Shown here: positions 1-11,389 of the stretch, piece after piece
Numbering within the stretch: position 1 is the stretch's first letter
Layout: each line of letters begins with the position of its first letter
DNA from: Mytilisepta virgata
Taxonomy: Eukaryota; Mollusca; Bivalvia; Mytilida; Mytilidae
Direction of reading: 5' to 3'
Length of the DNA stretch: 64,000 bases
NCBI GenBank assembly: GCA_028015205.1
Contig: CM051516.1
Location: 52,642,230 to 52,706,229 of the forward strand
Position numbers and translations under genes: made by a program
The notes under the pieces: model-generated
The model's database searches: none
Seen by the model: the letters and a program-made list of their open reading frames with translations, nothing else
What the model was told of the DNA's origin: nothing

Positions 1-1075
1 CAACAATAACGCATGTGCCTTGTATTTATTACTGAGTAGTCTAATACATTTTACGTCCAATGCAAAGGCCATTTGTGCTTAAGTTACAGGTAAAACGGGC
101 GAAAAGATGCACCCAGTCACTGACAAACGAAAGATTCCAGTGAAGGCTCGAAATGCACTGCTAGTATAACATTTTTGTTTATCTCTTGTGATGCTTGCAT
201 CCCAGTCCATATCACTGGTTCTTTGAAGGTAGAAATGGTGAATCAGCTAGATTTATGAAGAAAATGGCCAACAGTCATATCTGCAATGCAAAAAAAAAAA
301 AATCCTGATATTTTGAATATTTTAATTTCTGATCTGTGGTTTTCGAAACCAAACGTTTGACATCATATGCCTTAAATCACAGTTAACTTAAATAGCTAAC
401 ATGAAAATCCTAAGTTAATAAAAATTCGTTCCACTGCAGAGGCATTCGATGATTAATACTCTGGTGGATACGTTGTCAAATTTTGGAGAGTCTCCCTTAC
501 GAATATCTCCCTCCTTAGATCCGTTTTTGGCTCTGTTTATTAATTTGTGCTGTTGAATCTGTCCTATAAATTTTGATGTTATAGATTGAGCTATAAAACT
601 TTATGACATAAACTCTTTTAATGGAACATCATTTGCCTAAATTTGTGAAGCATTGTAGGTTAGCAAAGAATATATATTTTTATGTGAATGGCTAAAATCA
701 GGAAGAATGCATATGAAAAGTAGTGTTACGTAATTATTTATTCGCCAAATATTCGAGTTTTTGCAAGTGTTTTTCAAATACATTTTACATTTTATGTACG
801 GACTCAGTCTTGCTCTGGGTTTCAAAGAGTCAACACTTTTTTATTTTTATTTTTTACATGCTCGTGATTAAGACCGTTGGGTATTTTTAACTTTTTAGTT
901 TGGTTGTTGTTTTTGTACGATTTTATACTTTGTTTTGTTCGACTTGTCTATTTTATACATTTAAGTCGTTTTATGCCCCTTTTGATAGCTCACCATTTCC
1001 ATTTATTTTCCTTGTTTTCTATTGACGTATGAGCTGTTTCGTATACATACTGTAAATTATATATCTTTTGAACAG
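1..1075. other. Non-coding flank, no gene recognised
   Basis: No exon could be supported here. The ShKT exon that starts at 1076 needs a preceding exon ending one base into a codon, presumably carrying a signal peptide, but nothing of that kind is visible, so it probably lies left of the window. The last 250 bases are a copy of a dispersed repeat described separately. Confidence 0.5.
805..1057 (+). repeat. Dispersed repeat, copy 1 (pair with 5338-5600)
   Basis: This block begins 'CTTGCTCTGGGTTTCAAAGA' and runs to 'GAGCTGTTTCG'. A second, clearly related but diverged copy lies at 5338-5600 in the same orientation. Both copies end 15-25 bases before a predicted splice acceptor. The family was not recognised; it could be the 3' end of a retroelement. 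Confidence 0.7.
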
Positions 1076-1213
1076 TGCTCTTTCTACAAGAAGTAACATG
1101 TGACTGCGTGGACGTTGACAAACAAGCATGTGAATTGTTGAAGAAAAACGATCCTAACATGTGTCAAAATTCATGCTTGGCAGAGATATGTCAAGGAACC
1201 TGTGGATTTTGTC
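1076..1213 (+). CDS. ShKT-LU gene, exon 1: first ShKT domain
   Basis: After the acceptor '...TTTTGAACAG' the exon reads on in frame from LFLQEV into a ShKT-like domain (about 36 residues): CVDVDKQAC, then CELLKKNDPNMC and QNSC, ending ICQGTCGFC. The TCGxC end and cysteine spacing are typical of mollusc ShKT-type modules, which are disulfide-bonded extracellular domains named after a sea-anemone potassium-channel peptide; the fold alone does not imply toxicity. The exon ends one base into a codon at a canonical donor (C|GTAAGT). That base joins the two bases opening the exon at 2548. It carries one or two more cysteines than the classic six. Confidence 0.82.
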
Positions 1214-2547
1214 GTAAGTTTCTATATTTAACGTACATGTATTTATATAAATGACACAATGCCTACGACTCCAATACTGCAATAAGAAATCACCTAGGAT
1301 TGTTTAATCTTCACGGTCCTTGACTTTCCGTCACCGTAGAAAATGACATTTTCAAAAGTGTACATAATTCGGTACATGCAGATTCTATTTGAGAATTCGT
1401 ATGATTAATGCTAATGAAAATACCCTTGGAATTCAATTCCCCGATGCACGCACACTTGTCTGCCTCATTAATAACAATGGTTATGGATAATTTTCTACAG
1501 TATGGGAACCAGTTTTCGCTTTGATACATGTATGACCTTTTGCGTCGACGAGGCGTAAAACAACATTCAATCAATCAAAGTATGGGAATTTGTAGTTCCC
1601 GTTTGATGTGTGTGTATTACCCTAAGTAGATAGATACAACATTAGTTAAATAATCTATTCCGAACTATTATTGATTATGAAGGAGATTGAAAATTAGGAT
1701 TTTGCCGCTAAATTAATATGCAGTTGACTAGAATTAAACCAGTACAATAGGGAAATAATATTGCAGCGAATGACACTCTTCGATATTTAAAATATGAATA
1801 TTCAGCATTATCAATTGTTATGTATGACAGAGATAAGGAGGTGTGCTATGGTATATACTGAGGATGAGTATCGACTGTCGTAGTCAAAAAGTGTATCGCG
1901 ATTTATCGAAACGGTGCTCATGTGTAGTGATAGGCATCGATACATTCCGCCTTCGTTTTAAGTTGCTTGATATAAGTTTACTTCATATACTATTAAAAAC
2001 TGAAAGGTTTCTGTTCAATGTCGTTATATATCGTCCTGAACAGTACTCATAGCAACAAGAGTTCGCTTTGAGCAATATAACTGATAAATATGCCATGGAT
2101 TTACTTTCCTGAGCCATAAAAATGTACAAAAAGCCTTTAAGTGTGTGGGTAATAAAAATATCACGATATACCCGCAAACAGGTAAATCGTTACACTCCTA
2201 GACTATGTAGAGACCGATTCACCTCTGGGTATGAGTCAAGTAGAAAACGTAAGACAGCAATAAATAGATTACACCAAGGGATCTCCTGTGACATTAAAAC
2301 GATAAGCTTTTATTAGATCTCAAAATGCCGATATAAAGCAAATAAGATTATTTTCAAATGAAAATATGTAAGAGAATGTGGGGGTTACTGATTGTATAAG
2401 GTGAGTATTTCTTTGTCCTCAGACAGTACCGAGTTATTACCGTGTGCGCTGATATAGGTGACATCGTGCTTCCTCTCATATTATATATACATATTTACAG
2501 ATATTTTGTACGAACATTTATAATATTGTGATAATCTAAACTTCCAG
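1214..2547 (+). other. Intron 1 of ShKT-LU gene
   Basis: This is intronic sequence between the ShKT exon and the first LU exon. I see short open frames that overlap on both strands without splice support and no recognisable repeat family. Confidence 0.6.
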
Positions 2548-2627
2548 CTTTAAAATGTTATCACTGTGACAGTGTGTCAAGCCAAGAAAAGTGTAACAAA
2601 ACGGTACAATGCACTTCTGTTGCAGAG
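2548..2627 (+). CDS. ShKT-LU gene, exon 2: LU domain part 1
   Basis: The exon follows the acceptor 'AACTTCCAG' and ends GCA GAG|GTATGT. It encodes LKCYHCDSVSSQEKCN and then KTVQCTSVAE, the classic start of a Ly6/uPAR (LU, three-finger) domain with the first four of ten cysteines. Joined to exon 1 the protein reads ...TCGFCP-LKCYHCD..., so the ShKT and LU domains are directly fused. LU domains are extracellular beta-finger folds used in receptors, inhibitors and many invertebrate secreted proteins; the partner here is unknown. Confidence 0.85.
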
Positions 2628-4075
2628 GTATGTATGAATAGTTCTTAATTTTATAGTAACGACCTTTTTTAAATTACGACATTCTTATTTATGTACAAAG
2701 GAAAGGTTTATTGACGTTTGCTTGACGGTCAGTGGCAAATCAGAAAAGGGGACGGGACGACCAAAGGGTAACAAGTTTTGGTTGCTAACGGAAATGTGTA
2801 GAGAGTAGTGTTGCGGCCCTTCGCCTACTATTTTTCAAATACCACAGCAGGGGTTTTTAGCGTGCAGGTAGTGTGACATTCTCAAAACATAGTACCCCCT
2901 ATTGTCTGCGGTTTGAATTTCCGGATGACCTTAAAATATCTGATGAGAAGATATCCCAAATCCGCCACCTGTGTCCGGTTGTTCAACTGATTTAAATTAG
3001 GGTTTAATTTAACCACAGGTTAATAGTTGTTAATTTATACACGAATTAAGCCTTGGCTAAATTTAACCTTGGCTTAAATAAGTTTAACAACTGGGCACTC
3101 GGGTTTGAGCTCAATCACAGGTACCTAGTATATAATTTGAAACATGACCATATAGACAACCGGGAATAAAATGGACAAGAACACGTAAACCCTGGAATAC
3201 AAAGACAAACACAATATAAACGCAATGAAGTTAATACTATTGATAACATGAACTGAACTAAAAATCAGGAGGTAACCCATGTCAGTAGTTCCTAAATTTG
3301 TTCACAAAATCTCACAATTATAGATTGTATTCAATTCTTTTTTTTTGTTTTTTTTTTTGGTATTAACCGAATGCCAATGCGACATTATGAGTTCGCACAT
3401 AATATGTAAAAAAAATATATATATACATGTAGCAGGCATGAAAAAAATATCATCAGATATTGATGCAGTACCATACTATAAGGGACGAGATCAAAAGTTC
3501 TATGTAGGATAAAAAAACTTAATTCAAATAGTTTGGGGGTGGGGGGGGGGAGGTGGGTAAAAATTGCTGCAAGTTTTGTTATCCGACATCGATTTTCGGA
3601 TTGAAAAATACGGATTCAAGTGATGTCCAAGTCAATATACAGAACAAACATACATTGTTGAGGAAAAACAGGACCCATGATACATAAAATATACTCTCAA
3701 AGCATATGCCCATATTTTCCAATCAATTTTTCCCCAAATTAAGTTAAGTGGGAGGGTGGGGGGGGGGGTCAGTGAAAAAACTATGTGAATTAAGTTTTTT
3801 ATCCTACATTGAACTTTTGATCTCGTCCCAATAAACATGGAATAATTATTGATAACTATTTCTAAAGAATGTTGCTACGAAGCTTTATGACTGTATTTTC
3901 CCAGACCAACCCTTTAAAATAAATGCCACCCACATTAAAATCGATTTTTTTGCGTAAATAATCATCATAGAACGAAACCTTGTCAGCTTCAATTAACAAT
4001 TCTCTAGAATTAGTAAAAAAAATAATGTTAACAAAGAATTGTCCCATATCGTTAAGAATATTTTCTATCGTCTAG
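2628..4075 (+). other. Intron 2 of ShKT-LU gene
   Basis: The intron contains a G-rich foldback element (3482-3829) and low-complexity T and G runs. No coding sequence was recognised. Confidence 0.6.
3482..3829. repeat. Foldback element with G-rich arms
   Basis: The left arm starts GGGACGAGATCAAAAGTTC and the right arm ends GAACTTTTGATCTCGTCCC. The arms stay complementary for over 40 bases with few mismatches. The centre carries two G-runs (about 3535-3550 and 3758-3768). It looks like a non-autonomous inverted-repeat (MITE-like) insertion; I could not define a target duplication. Confidence 0.75.
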
Positions 4076-4147
4076 CTTTGCATTGCTACACAAAGATTTA
4101 CAGCAAATTTGGATTCTGTGTTTTCATCTGGTTGTGTCAACAAAGCG
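4076..4147 (+). CDS. ShKT-LU gene, exon 3: LU domain part 2
   Basis: This 72-bp exon starts after 'TATCGTCTAG' and ends AAA GCG|GTGAGT, phase 0 at both sides. It encodes LCIATQRFTANLDSVF and SSGCVNKA, the middle of the LU fold with cysteines five and six. The equivalent exon in the second half of the gene (13443-13514) has the same length and phases. Confidence 0.82.
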
Positions 4148-4798
4148 GTGAGTATAGTATTGCTTAGATAATTGTATTTGTTCTTTTTTTCTTTTTTTTT
4201 AAAAATTTAAAAAAAATGGATTTCACGTATGTGTTTTGTAAATTATTAACTTCTGATTTAGTTTGCTCTGATTTAAAGCAATGTTCCTATGCCTGTTCGC
4301 GAAGACTTATTTCAATTATTTCATATTCAGTATATTGGTATACTACGAATAGAAATTAATTTATAGTATTTAAAATTATAGAATGAAGAGAAAAATAGAT
4401 GGGAGTAAACTTTGATTAATAGTTCTTTCTTATTGCTGCACTTCATCTTGGAGTCGCTGCAAAGTACAAAAGGAAGGCTCCCACCACACGTCAAGGCTAA
4501 AATAACCTCCAATGTCAACATATTTTGTACTACAGTCGACTTTTGTTGTCTCGTGCTAGTTTATCCCAAACTTCTTGATTCCTTTCTCACCTCACAAGTC
4601 GGTGGTCCTACTTAGTGCAAGGATTAGAAATTCGACTGTCACAAAATTATTCTTTTCACTATGTTTACCTCTGATATCTCAAAGTATTTTTGGATATCCA
4701 TTTTACTTTTAAATATCGAAGTCAAAGTTGTCCTTTTTCAAAAACATTTTGTTTAATAGTATCGTCATTTATCATTTAATATTTTTATATTATTTAAG
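4148..4798 (+). other. Intron 3 of ShKT-LU gene
   Basis: A+T-rich intron; nothing recognisable beyond short chance open frames. Confidence 0.6.
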
Positions 4799-4928
4799 GT
4801 ATGTAAAACCTTGTTTAACTATGGAAGTACTTCCGGCAAACGTGCATACACATTACACGGTGGGTGTTGTGGCACTGACCTTTGTAATCATGTAGACCCA
4901 GATAATATAACACAATCTGACGAAAGCA
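4799..4928 (+). CDS. ShKT-LU gene, exon 4: LU domain part 3
   Basis: The exon follows 'TTATTTAAG' and ends GAA AGC A|GTGAGT. It encodes VCKTLFNYGS..., and closes with GGCCGTDLCN, the diagnostic LU ending (CCxxDLCN), giving ten cysteines in total for this LU domain. A short acidic linker (HVDPDNITQSDES) with one NIT glycosylation sequon follows. Its one-base overhang fits two different downstream exons: 7104 (next ShKT) and 5625 (short terminal exon). Confidence 0.87.
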
Positions 4929-5337
4929 GTGAGTTTATATCATGATAGAAACTAAATAAATCATATTATATTTTCTCATAAGGTCAGTACATTTTTTATC
5001 AATTTTTATAGAACAGATGGTTTAATTTCTTTTATCAGACAACTTTTTGTATTTTTGTTTGGTTTTGTTGTTTGTTTTTTCTCTTCCTTGCTTAATATCA
5101 TTGGTTAAAAAGTCATGACGACTTTTCAAATTGTGTTGTTTCTTCTCTTTGACTCACGGGCACCTGGAGGATGGATTTAGTGTGTTGCATCCCGCTTTAT
5201 TTCTCTGCCTTCCTTCTTTTTCTCTGCAATAAACCTACAACCTGCATTGTCAAATTTTATTTTATTTTTAATCATTTTATGAAAGAAATAATCGCAATCT
5301 CAGTCTACAAAATATAGCATAAACTATTATATATTAT

Positions 5338-5600
5338 CTCTTGCTCTGGGTTTCAAAGAGTCAACACCTTTTTATTTTTATTTTTTACATACTCGTGATC
5401 AAGACCATATTGGTCGAAACGTTGAGTATTTTTAACTTTTTAGTTTGTTGTTGTTCTTTACGATTTTATGTTTGGTTTTGTTCGACTTGTGTATTTCATA
5501 CATTTTAGTCGTTTTACGCCCCTTTTGACATCTCACCAACCATTTATTTTTCTTGTTATTTATTGTCGCAAGAGCTGTTTCGCAACATACTTAGTTTTTT
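5338..5600 (+). repeat. Dispersed repeat, copy 2 (pair with 805-1057)
   Basis: This is a same-orientation copy of the block at 805-1057, sharing 'TTGCTCTGGGTTTCAAAGAG', 'TTTTGTTCGACTTGT' and 'AGAGCTGTTTCG'. It ends just before the short putative terminal exon at 5625. Confidence 0.72.
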
Positions 5601-5624
5601 ATATTATCTCTTATACTGTTTCAG

Positions 5625-5662
5625 TCGACCAAATGTGGATGATTTTTGTTATACTATTGTGA
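5625..5662 (+). CDS. Possible alternative terminal exon of ShKT-LU gene
   Basis: After a good acceptor (TATACTGTTTCAG) the sequence is phase-compatible with exon 4 (A|TC) and reads IDQMWMIFVILL followed by TGA. A poly(A) signal AATAAA lies 34 bases after the stop (5696-5701). Used, it would end the first ShKT-LU half with a short hydrophobic tail, perhaps a weak GPI or membrane signal. It could also be chance; 12 codons are too few to judge. Confidence 0.4.
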
Positions 5663-6422
5663 TATTGCCATTGTTTCTTCCATAAAAAGATGAAAAATAA
5701 AATATGTTTGACAATGAAGATCGTAGGGTGTTGCAGAGAAAACGGAAGGGGGCAGAGGAAAAAAGGGAATGCAACACCCAGGGGGGCCTGTGATTTGACT
5801 AGTTTAGTTTTGGAATCATAAATCAGCAGTTTAATGGCTATTATGCTCGCGGAATATTTTGTGCTAAAGGAAATGAAGGGTAAGAGTTATCTTGTTTACG
5901 ATCATTACTGGAACAGATAACACGTCTCATTGGTTTTTTTTTTTAATTTAAGAAACTTAAATATTGCAGTGTTTGTCTTTCTGTGTAACTTACTTGTCTG
6001 TGTAATATATAAGAAATAATTCATGAAGTTTGTCGCAGATTTTAATATGGGTAACATTATTAGAGTAAATTTAAGCAAATGATGTTACCCAATGTTAAAA
6101 AATATACAAACGTATGGCCACCATATATTATTTCGATTTTATTGGGCAAAAATGGAAGTCAAGTAAATGAAGCGGTTCTGTAAGACTTTTGAAATTACAC
6201 CCATGTTGACTTGCAGCTGGTAAGTGAAATCGAAAACGGTAGAAAATGAAAAGAAATAGCTTTTGAAAACAATAAAACTTTATTTTTTCATTAGACTTAT
6301 TGCATTTCGAAGCATGAAAATTCCGATGATGAGATTCAAAAGAATGGCGTTGTAACTTTGACGCGTGCTTCCAATAATAAATCTTAAATTTTAATATATC
6401 GTTGGGATTGGGAAACAAGTTA

Positions 6423-6555
6423 TATCAACTTATGCCAATCCCTCTCCACTTGGCGGGTGCGAAAGCGGCCCCTGTAGCGGAATTTTAGCTTACTCTTTTT
6501 CGACATCTACAGGGGAGTCTTTAACGTGGAAAGGGTGTTACTCTTCCTTAAGACA
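6423..6555 (-). repeat. SINE 3' portion (same family as 23008-23315)
   Basis: The segment matches the tail of the tRNA-derived SINE at 23008-23315, with 'CTACTCTTTTTCGACATCTACAGG'-type sequence and flanking 'ATCAACTTATGC'. The tRNA-like head is missing, so it is a truncated copy. Confidence 0.65.
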
Positions 6556-7103
6556 ATTATCATTTACCGAGACTATCCTTGCAAATGAACAAATACCTTT
6601 AAAAACGAAAATCAATCATCCTGTTAAAGCAGGAGTAAACACCAATGCTCCTTAATGTTGAGTAAAAGGTTTGTGTTACGTATTGTTACCCAGTAAAGTC
6701 GACATGAAGTAACAGCTATGTAAACATTTCTTACTTATTTTCTGTTATTGTGATATTATATAACAGTTATCATGTCACGACATAGATTGAAAAATATTGG
6801 AGGAATTAACAATGTTTTTCCTTGTTGAAGACTGGTCAAGTTGCTTTCAGTCCCTTTCGAAAGCCATGATAATAACATTTCAGAAGTTGTCGATACATTC
6901 ATATATAAAAGTTCATATTTTGTTAAAATGCTAAACAAGTAACATTAGTTGGAAGTTACTCCGTGTTATTGAAAACTATTTACAGTATAAACTATTTAGA
7001 TAGAACCAGAAGAAACAGTAAACTAACAAGTTACATTTATCGATTACAAATAAATCCAATTGCTATTTTACAGCCATCATGATCACGTGAAATGTTATTT
7101 CAG

Positions 7104-7289
7104 CTGTGGTAAGTGCCAGAGAAAAACTATTTCAGAATGACGTGGAAGACGTTGATACTAATCCTGATGAGTGTACGAAGCGTGACATGGAAACATTAGC
7201 CTGCACATTGTTACATAAAGCAAACCCTAAAATTTGTCAAAAAGACTGTATAGGTAGAAAAATATGTCCAGAAACCTGTGGTACTTGTG
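7104..7289 (+). CDS. ShKT-LU gene, exon 5: second ShKT domain
   Basis: The exon follows 'TTATTTCAG' and ends TGT G|GTGAGT. A linker (VVSAREKLFQNDVEDV) leads into a second ShKT-like domain: ECTKRDMETLACTLL, HKANPKICQKDC, KICPETCGTC. Cysteine spacing parallels the first ShKT domain. Entry and exit phases (one base carried over at both ends) equal those of exon 1, so the ShKT-LU set is a phase 1-1 module that can be duplicated without breaking the frame. Confidence 0.85.
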
Positions 7290-7617
7290 GTGAGTAATAT
7301 TTTGGAAGTGATATCAAGGATTAAATATTCTATCGATAATTAGGAAACTAAGTTATCAACTAATGATGTGTTACTTTACTTCGGAAATTAGCGAATATAT
7401 ACAACTATTGGATGTTTTATCCGTATCAATAACACATTCTTTCATAGCTATGAAATTCATAGCTAGTTGTTTCAGTGGAAATGAGTAAATTTTGTTCTGT
7501 ATAACAAATTTTAATCATAATTTATTGGCAGAGGACAATAAAGTGGGGGTCTAGGTTAAGCGCCACAACTGCTTCGTATACATATATGTAGTACTTGAGT
7601 CAGATTATTCTGACAAA

Positions 7618-8563
7618 CTGTTGATTCTATACTTGTATTTTGTGTTCTATGTTGTTGTCGTCTGAAGGTTTGTTGATTCTATATTTTTATTTTGTGTTCT
7701 ATGTTGTTGTCGTCTGAAGGTCTGTTGATTCTGTATTTGTATTTTGTGTTCTATGTTGCTGTCGTCTGAACGTCTGTTGGTTCTATATTTGTATTTTGTG
7801 TTCTATGTTGCTGTCGTCTGAAGGTTTGTTGATTCTGTATTTGTATTTTGTGTTCTATGTTGTTGTCGTCTGAAGGTTTGTTGATTCTATATTTGTATTT
7901 TGTGTTCTATGTTGTTGTCGTCTGAAGGTTTGTTGATTCTATATTTGTATTTTGTGTTCTATGTTGTTGTCGTCTGAAGGTCTGTTGATTCTATATTTGT
8001 ATTTTGTGTTCTATGTTGCTGTCGTCTGAAGGTTTGTTGATTCTATATTTGTATTTTGTGTTCTATGTTGCTGTCGTCTGAAGGTCTGTTGATTCTATAT
8101 TTGTATTTTGTGTTCTATGTTGCTGTCGTCTGAAGGTTTGTTGATTCTATATTTGTATTTTGTGTTCTATGTTGTTGTCGTCTGAAGGTCTGTTGATTCT
8201 ATATTTGTATTTTGTGTTCTATGTTGCTGTCGTCTGAAGGTCTGTTGATTCTATATTTTTATTTTGCGTTCTATGTTGTTGTCGTCTGAAGGTTTGTTGA
8301 TTCTATATTTGTATTTTGTGTTCTATGTTGTTGTCGTCTGAAGGTCTGTTGATTCTATATTTGTATTTTGCGTTCTATGTTGTTGTCGTCTGAAGGTCTG
8401 TTGATTCTATATTTGTATTTTGTGTTCTATGTTGCTGTCGTCTGAAGGTCTGTTGATTCTATATTTTTATTTTGCGTTCTATGTTGTTGTCGTCTGAAGG
8501 TTTGTTGATTCTATATTTGTATTTTGCGTTCTATGTTGATGTCGTCTGAAGGTCTGTTGATTG
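7618..8563 (+). repeat. 52-bp minisatellite, about 18 copies
   Basis: The unit begins TGTTGATTCTATATTTGTAT and contains GTTGTCGTCTGAAGG. Spacing between units is 52 bases with only scattered C/T and G/T substitutions, so the array is young or homogenised. It lies inside an intron and has no long open frame. Confidence 0.95.
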
Positions 8564-8999
8564 GATGTCATTTATTGATAAGTATGTCATTTACTGTTGA
8601 AAAATGACTGCAGCTTTTAAATATTCTCTGTATTGTCTCGAAATATTACTCCAATGAATTGCAGCGTCATCAGTGTCTACATGGGAGCATGTGCTAAACA
8701 AGATTATGACTTTTATTGGAATCTGAAACATCACTTTTCAGAACCATATGATTCCAATAAAAATTACGGATTTCAATGAAACGATGAAACAAAGAAGTAA
8801 TGTCATTATTGTAAACTTTAATATAATCTGCTTCAAATTCGTTCAGTCTACATCCTTGGTAAAATATGGATATCTGGATTCCAATGTCATAGACGTCAGA
8901 TTGCTTGTTTGGCAACGTTATAGTAAATTTCTCACAAGCTTTAAGGACGTCATAGTACAACATGCCTTGTGTAATGGTGTCTTTGTAAGACAAAATACT

Positions 9000-9540
9000 A
9001 TCCTGCTGAAATTCTATCCTGTGGAAAATATTTCACATTAAATATTTTCCAGAGGATAATATTTTCCTACGATAAAACTTTCCACCCCTATAAAATAGTT
9101 TCCAATGCATAGATTGAAAACATGGCTATTAATATTTATGAAACAGCTAGAGGTATTCCAAACTTCATTCAGGATATTATTTCATACTATTAAATACTTC
9201 CAGAACAGGGTTTGTTATGTGGTGAGCAGTATTCAGACACTGAATAAAACCATTATAGATACTATATAATATGAATACTTTTCCTGGAAAATATTTTGCA
9301 TTTACACTTGACCATGAATTCTTTTTACCCCACAAAAACCAAGCCCCACTATTTTAATAGTTCCCCTTGAAGAAAACCCTTTTCAGACACTTTGATATCT
9401 AATCATGACAAATTTGTGTATGGAAACAATTTTACAGCAATGGAAAATATGTTATTATCCAAAAATATCCATGGATAGAATTTAATATTACATATGTTCC
9501 AGTGGATAGTATTTCATAGAGGATAGAACCGGATGTTATA
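9000..9540. repeat. Cluster of short 'GGATA/TATCC' motifs
   Basis: Variants of 'TATCCTGTGGAAAATATTT' and its complement recur at about 9014, 9035, 9290 and 9500, some head to head. They may be decayed ends of small inverted-repeat elements. Confidence 0.4.
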
Positions 9541-9608
9541 TCTTCGTGCCATATGTTATACCTATGGTGCGGCTTTTCAAAATGTAGAAACTGTTCTATT
9601 AGAACAAA

Positions 9609-9745
9609 AATAATTCAGTGGCTTGAAAATATCATGATTTTATCACTGGTAGATTTCACAACTCGCTGACGATCATGGCAAACTATTTGGCATAAGGACC
9701 TTCCCTTGGTAAAATCAGGATATTTTGAAGCCACCGTGAATTATT
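9609..9745. repeat. Foldback element
   Basis: AATAATTCAGTGGCTTGAAA on the left pairs with a right arm ending GAAGCCACCGTGAATTATT. The arms are about 35 bases with a spacer of about 65. Confidence 0.75.
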
Positions 9746-9997
9746 TTCAAATATCTTACGGCTATGAATATTAAAAAGAATAGGTACATTCAATTTTAAA
9801 TAAATACGCGCTTTGAAAAATATCTAAAACTGCGTCAGAAGCGGAGACAAGCTCAATAATTCTTTCAAGCTATTCCCGAACTTTGAATATTTTCAATCGA
9901 ATTGAGCTTTGCTGGATTGTAAGTTTCCAAGATGCATGATCTTTTTCATTGTACGTTGCGATGCTCATATATGAACATGAACTAATTTATATTACAG

Positions 9998-10071
9998 TGC
10001 GTTGCAAGTCATGTAAAGATGTTGACAGTCCTGCACAGTGCAATAATATAACTCTTTGTCTTAAAACACAG
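9998..10071 (+). CDS. ShKT-LU gene, exon 6: second LU domain part 1
   Basis: After 'ATTTATATTACAG' the exon encodes RCKSCKDVDSPAQCNN and ITLCLKTQ, ending CAG|GTAAAG. It is the counterpart of exon 2: same phases, four cysteines, CxxC start. Joined to exon 5 the protein reads ...TCGTCV-RCKSC.... Confidence 0.85.
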
Positions 10072-10194
10072 GTAAAGAATTCTAGAATATATTCCTTGGT
10101 TACTGATTGGTCATATTAGTACAATTACCTAAAACCCAAATAACCACCCCGACCCCCAAATATTTATAAACGCGCAAACAGAACACCAAACTAC

Positions 10195-10790
10195 TGATAA
10201 TAAAACGTATCACAAAATACCGAAATAAATTTGATGCAGTGTATTGCCATTTCGTTGACTGACAACTTAGAGGCATTTGAGTAATGAATCATGCCAGAAC
10301 AAAAATTCTGGCTACTAGGCTGATAATGCCCTCGGGGACTTACAGTCCACCAGCAGTGATATAGACCCAGTGGTAGTAATAAAACGTATCACAAAATACC
10401 GAAAAAAATTTGACGCACTGTATGGCCATTTCGTTGACTGACAACTTAGCATTGTTCGAGACCAAATTGTTGGAAAACCGGTTAAAGATATAATGATGAA
10501 TTGAAAAGCACAACCATTGAAATCAAAAACAATTAAAAAAAACACAGGAATTGAAACTCAGCTAAGGGTTACCTCTGTATCAACAGGAAGGGCCTAAAAA
10601 TTTCTGATCATTTTGTCAAATTTTGAACGAAACATTTAGAGGCATTTGAGTAATGAATCACGCCAGAACAAAACTTCTGGCTACAAGGCTGATAATGCCC
10701 TCGGGGACTTACAGTCCACCAGCAGTGACATAGACCCAGTGGTTGTAATAAGACGTGTCACAAAATAGCGAAATAAATTTGATACACAGG
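10195..10790 (+). pseudogene. Penelope-like RT relic, internally repeated
   Basis: The segment at 10378-10500 is the same sequence as the complement of 31140-31270, which encodes the start of a reverse transcriptase of the type with 'YWVPKLHKNPFKQRYIAGS'. Here the frame is broken and pieces are repeated: 'CTCGGGGACTTACAGTCCAC' occurs near 10331 and 10692. It is a dead, rearranged retroelement fragment in the intron. Confidence 0.6.
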
Positions 10791-11389
10791 TAAGAATTCT
10801 GGAATATATTCCTTGGTTACCGATAAGTCATATTAGTACAATTACATACAGCCCAAATAACCATCCGAACCCCCAAGAATATATTTCAAAACGCGCAAAT
10901 ACAACATCAAACTACTGACAAATGCAACAAGGACAGGAAATGAGCAAATATATAAAGAAAATACCCAGTTTCAAATCGAATCAGATATATAAAGTTATTA
11001 ATTCTTGCTGGCATTAATTCGGTTGCCTTGAACGTCCATGAGTTATTGAATTATTATAAGACTAATTAGAACTGTAGCATTTTAACGACCGCTAGGCTGG
11101 AAACATATTGTCCTCCTAAAAAATATTTAATTGTATCTGCTGACAAAGTTTTAACAACAATGGTTTTGTCTGCAAACTGCATTATATTGACTGGCTGATC
11201 AAAAACAAATATTTAATATTTAACGCGATAGGTACATTACTTCGATTTGTAATTAATCAATTCATGGTGCTCTACGAAAAATAATACCTCCAAGTTTTGA
11301 GGAGCAGAGAAAAATGCAAAAGTGAGAAAATAAAACCTAAACCACCTAAAGAGGAACTATGAACGAGGGAGATTTTCTTTTTTAGCTCA

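Larger units (their letters stand above)
4929..7103 (+). other. Intron between the two ShKT-LU halves
   Basis: The interval holds the second copy of the dispersed repeat (5338-5600), the possible alternative terminal exon (5625-5662), a SINE tail (6423-6555) and otherwise A+T-rich sequence. If the gene is really two tandem genes, the signal-peptide exon of the second should lie here, but I could not find one. Confidence 0.55.
7290..9997 (+). other. Intron 5 of ShKT-LU gene
   Basis: The intron contains the 52-bp minisatellite (7618-8563), several diverged copies of a 'TATCC..GTGGAAAATATT' motif between about 9000 and 9540, and a foldback (9609-9745). No exon was seen. Confidence 0.6.

Noticed and set aside
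7618..8563. Regular repeats that could be mistaken for a CRISPR array
   Set aside because: Units are contiguous with no unique spacers, and the genome is eukaryotic; it is a minisatellite.
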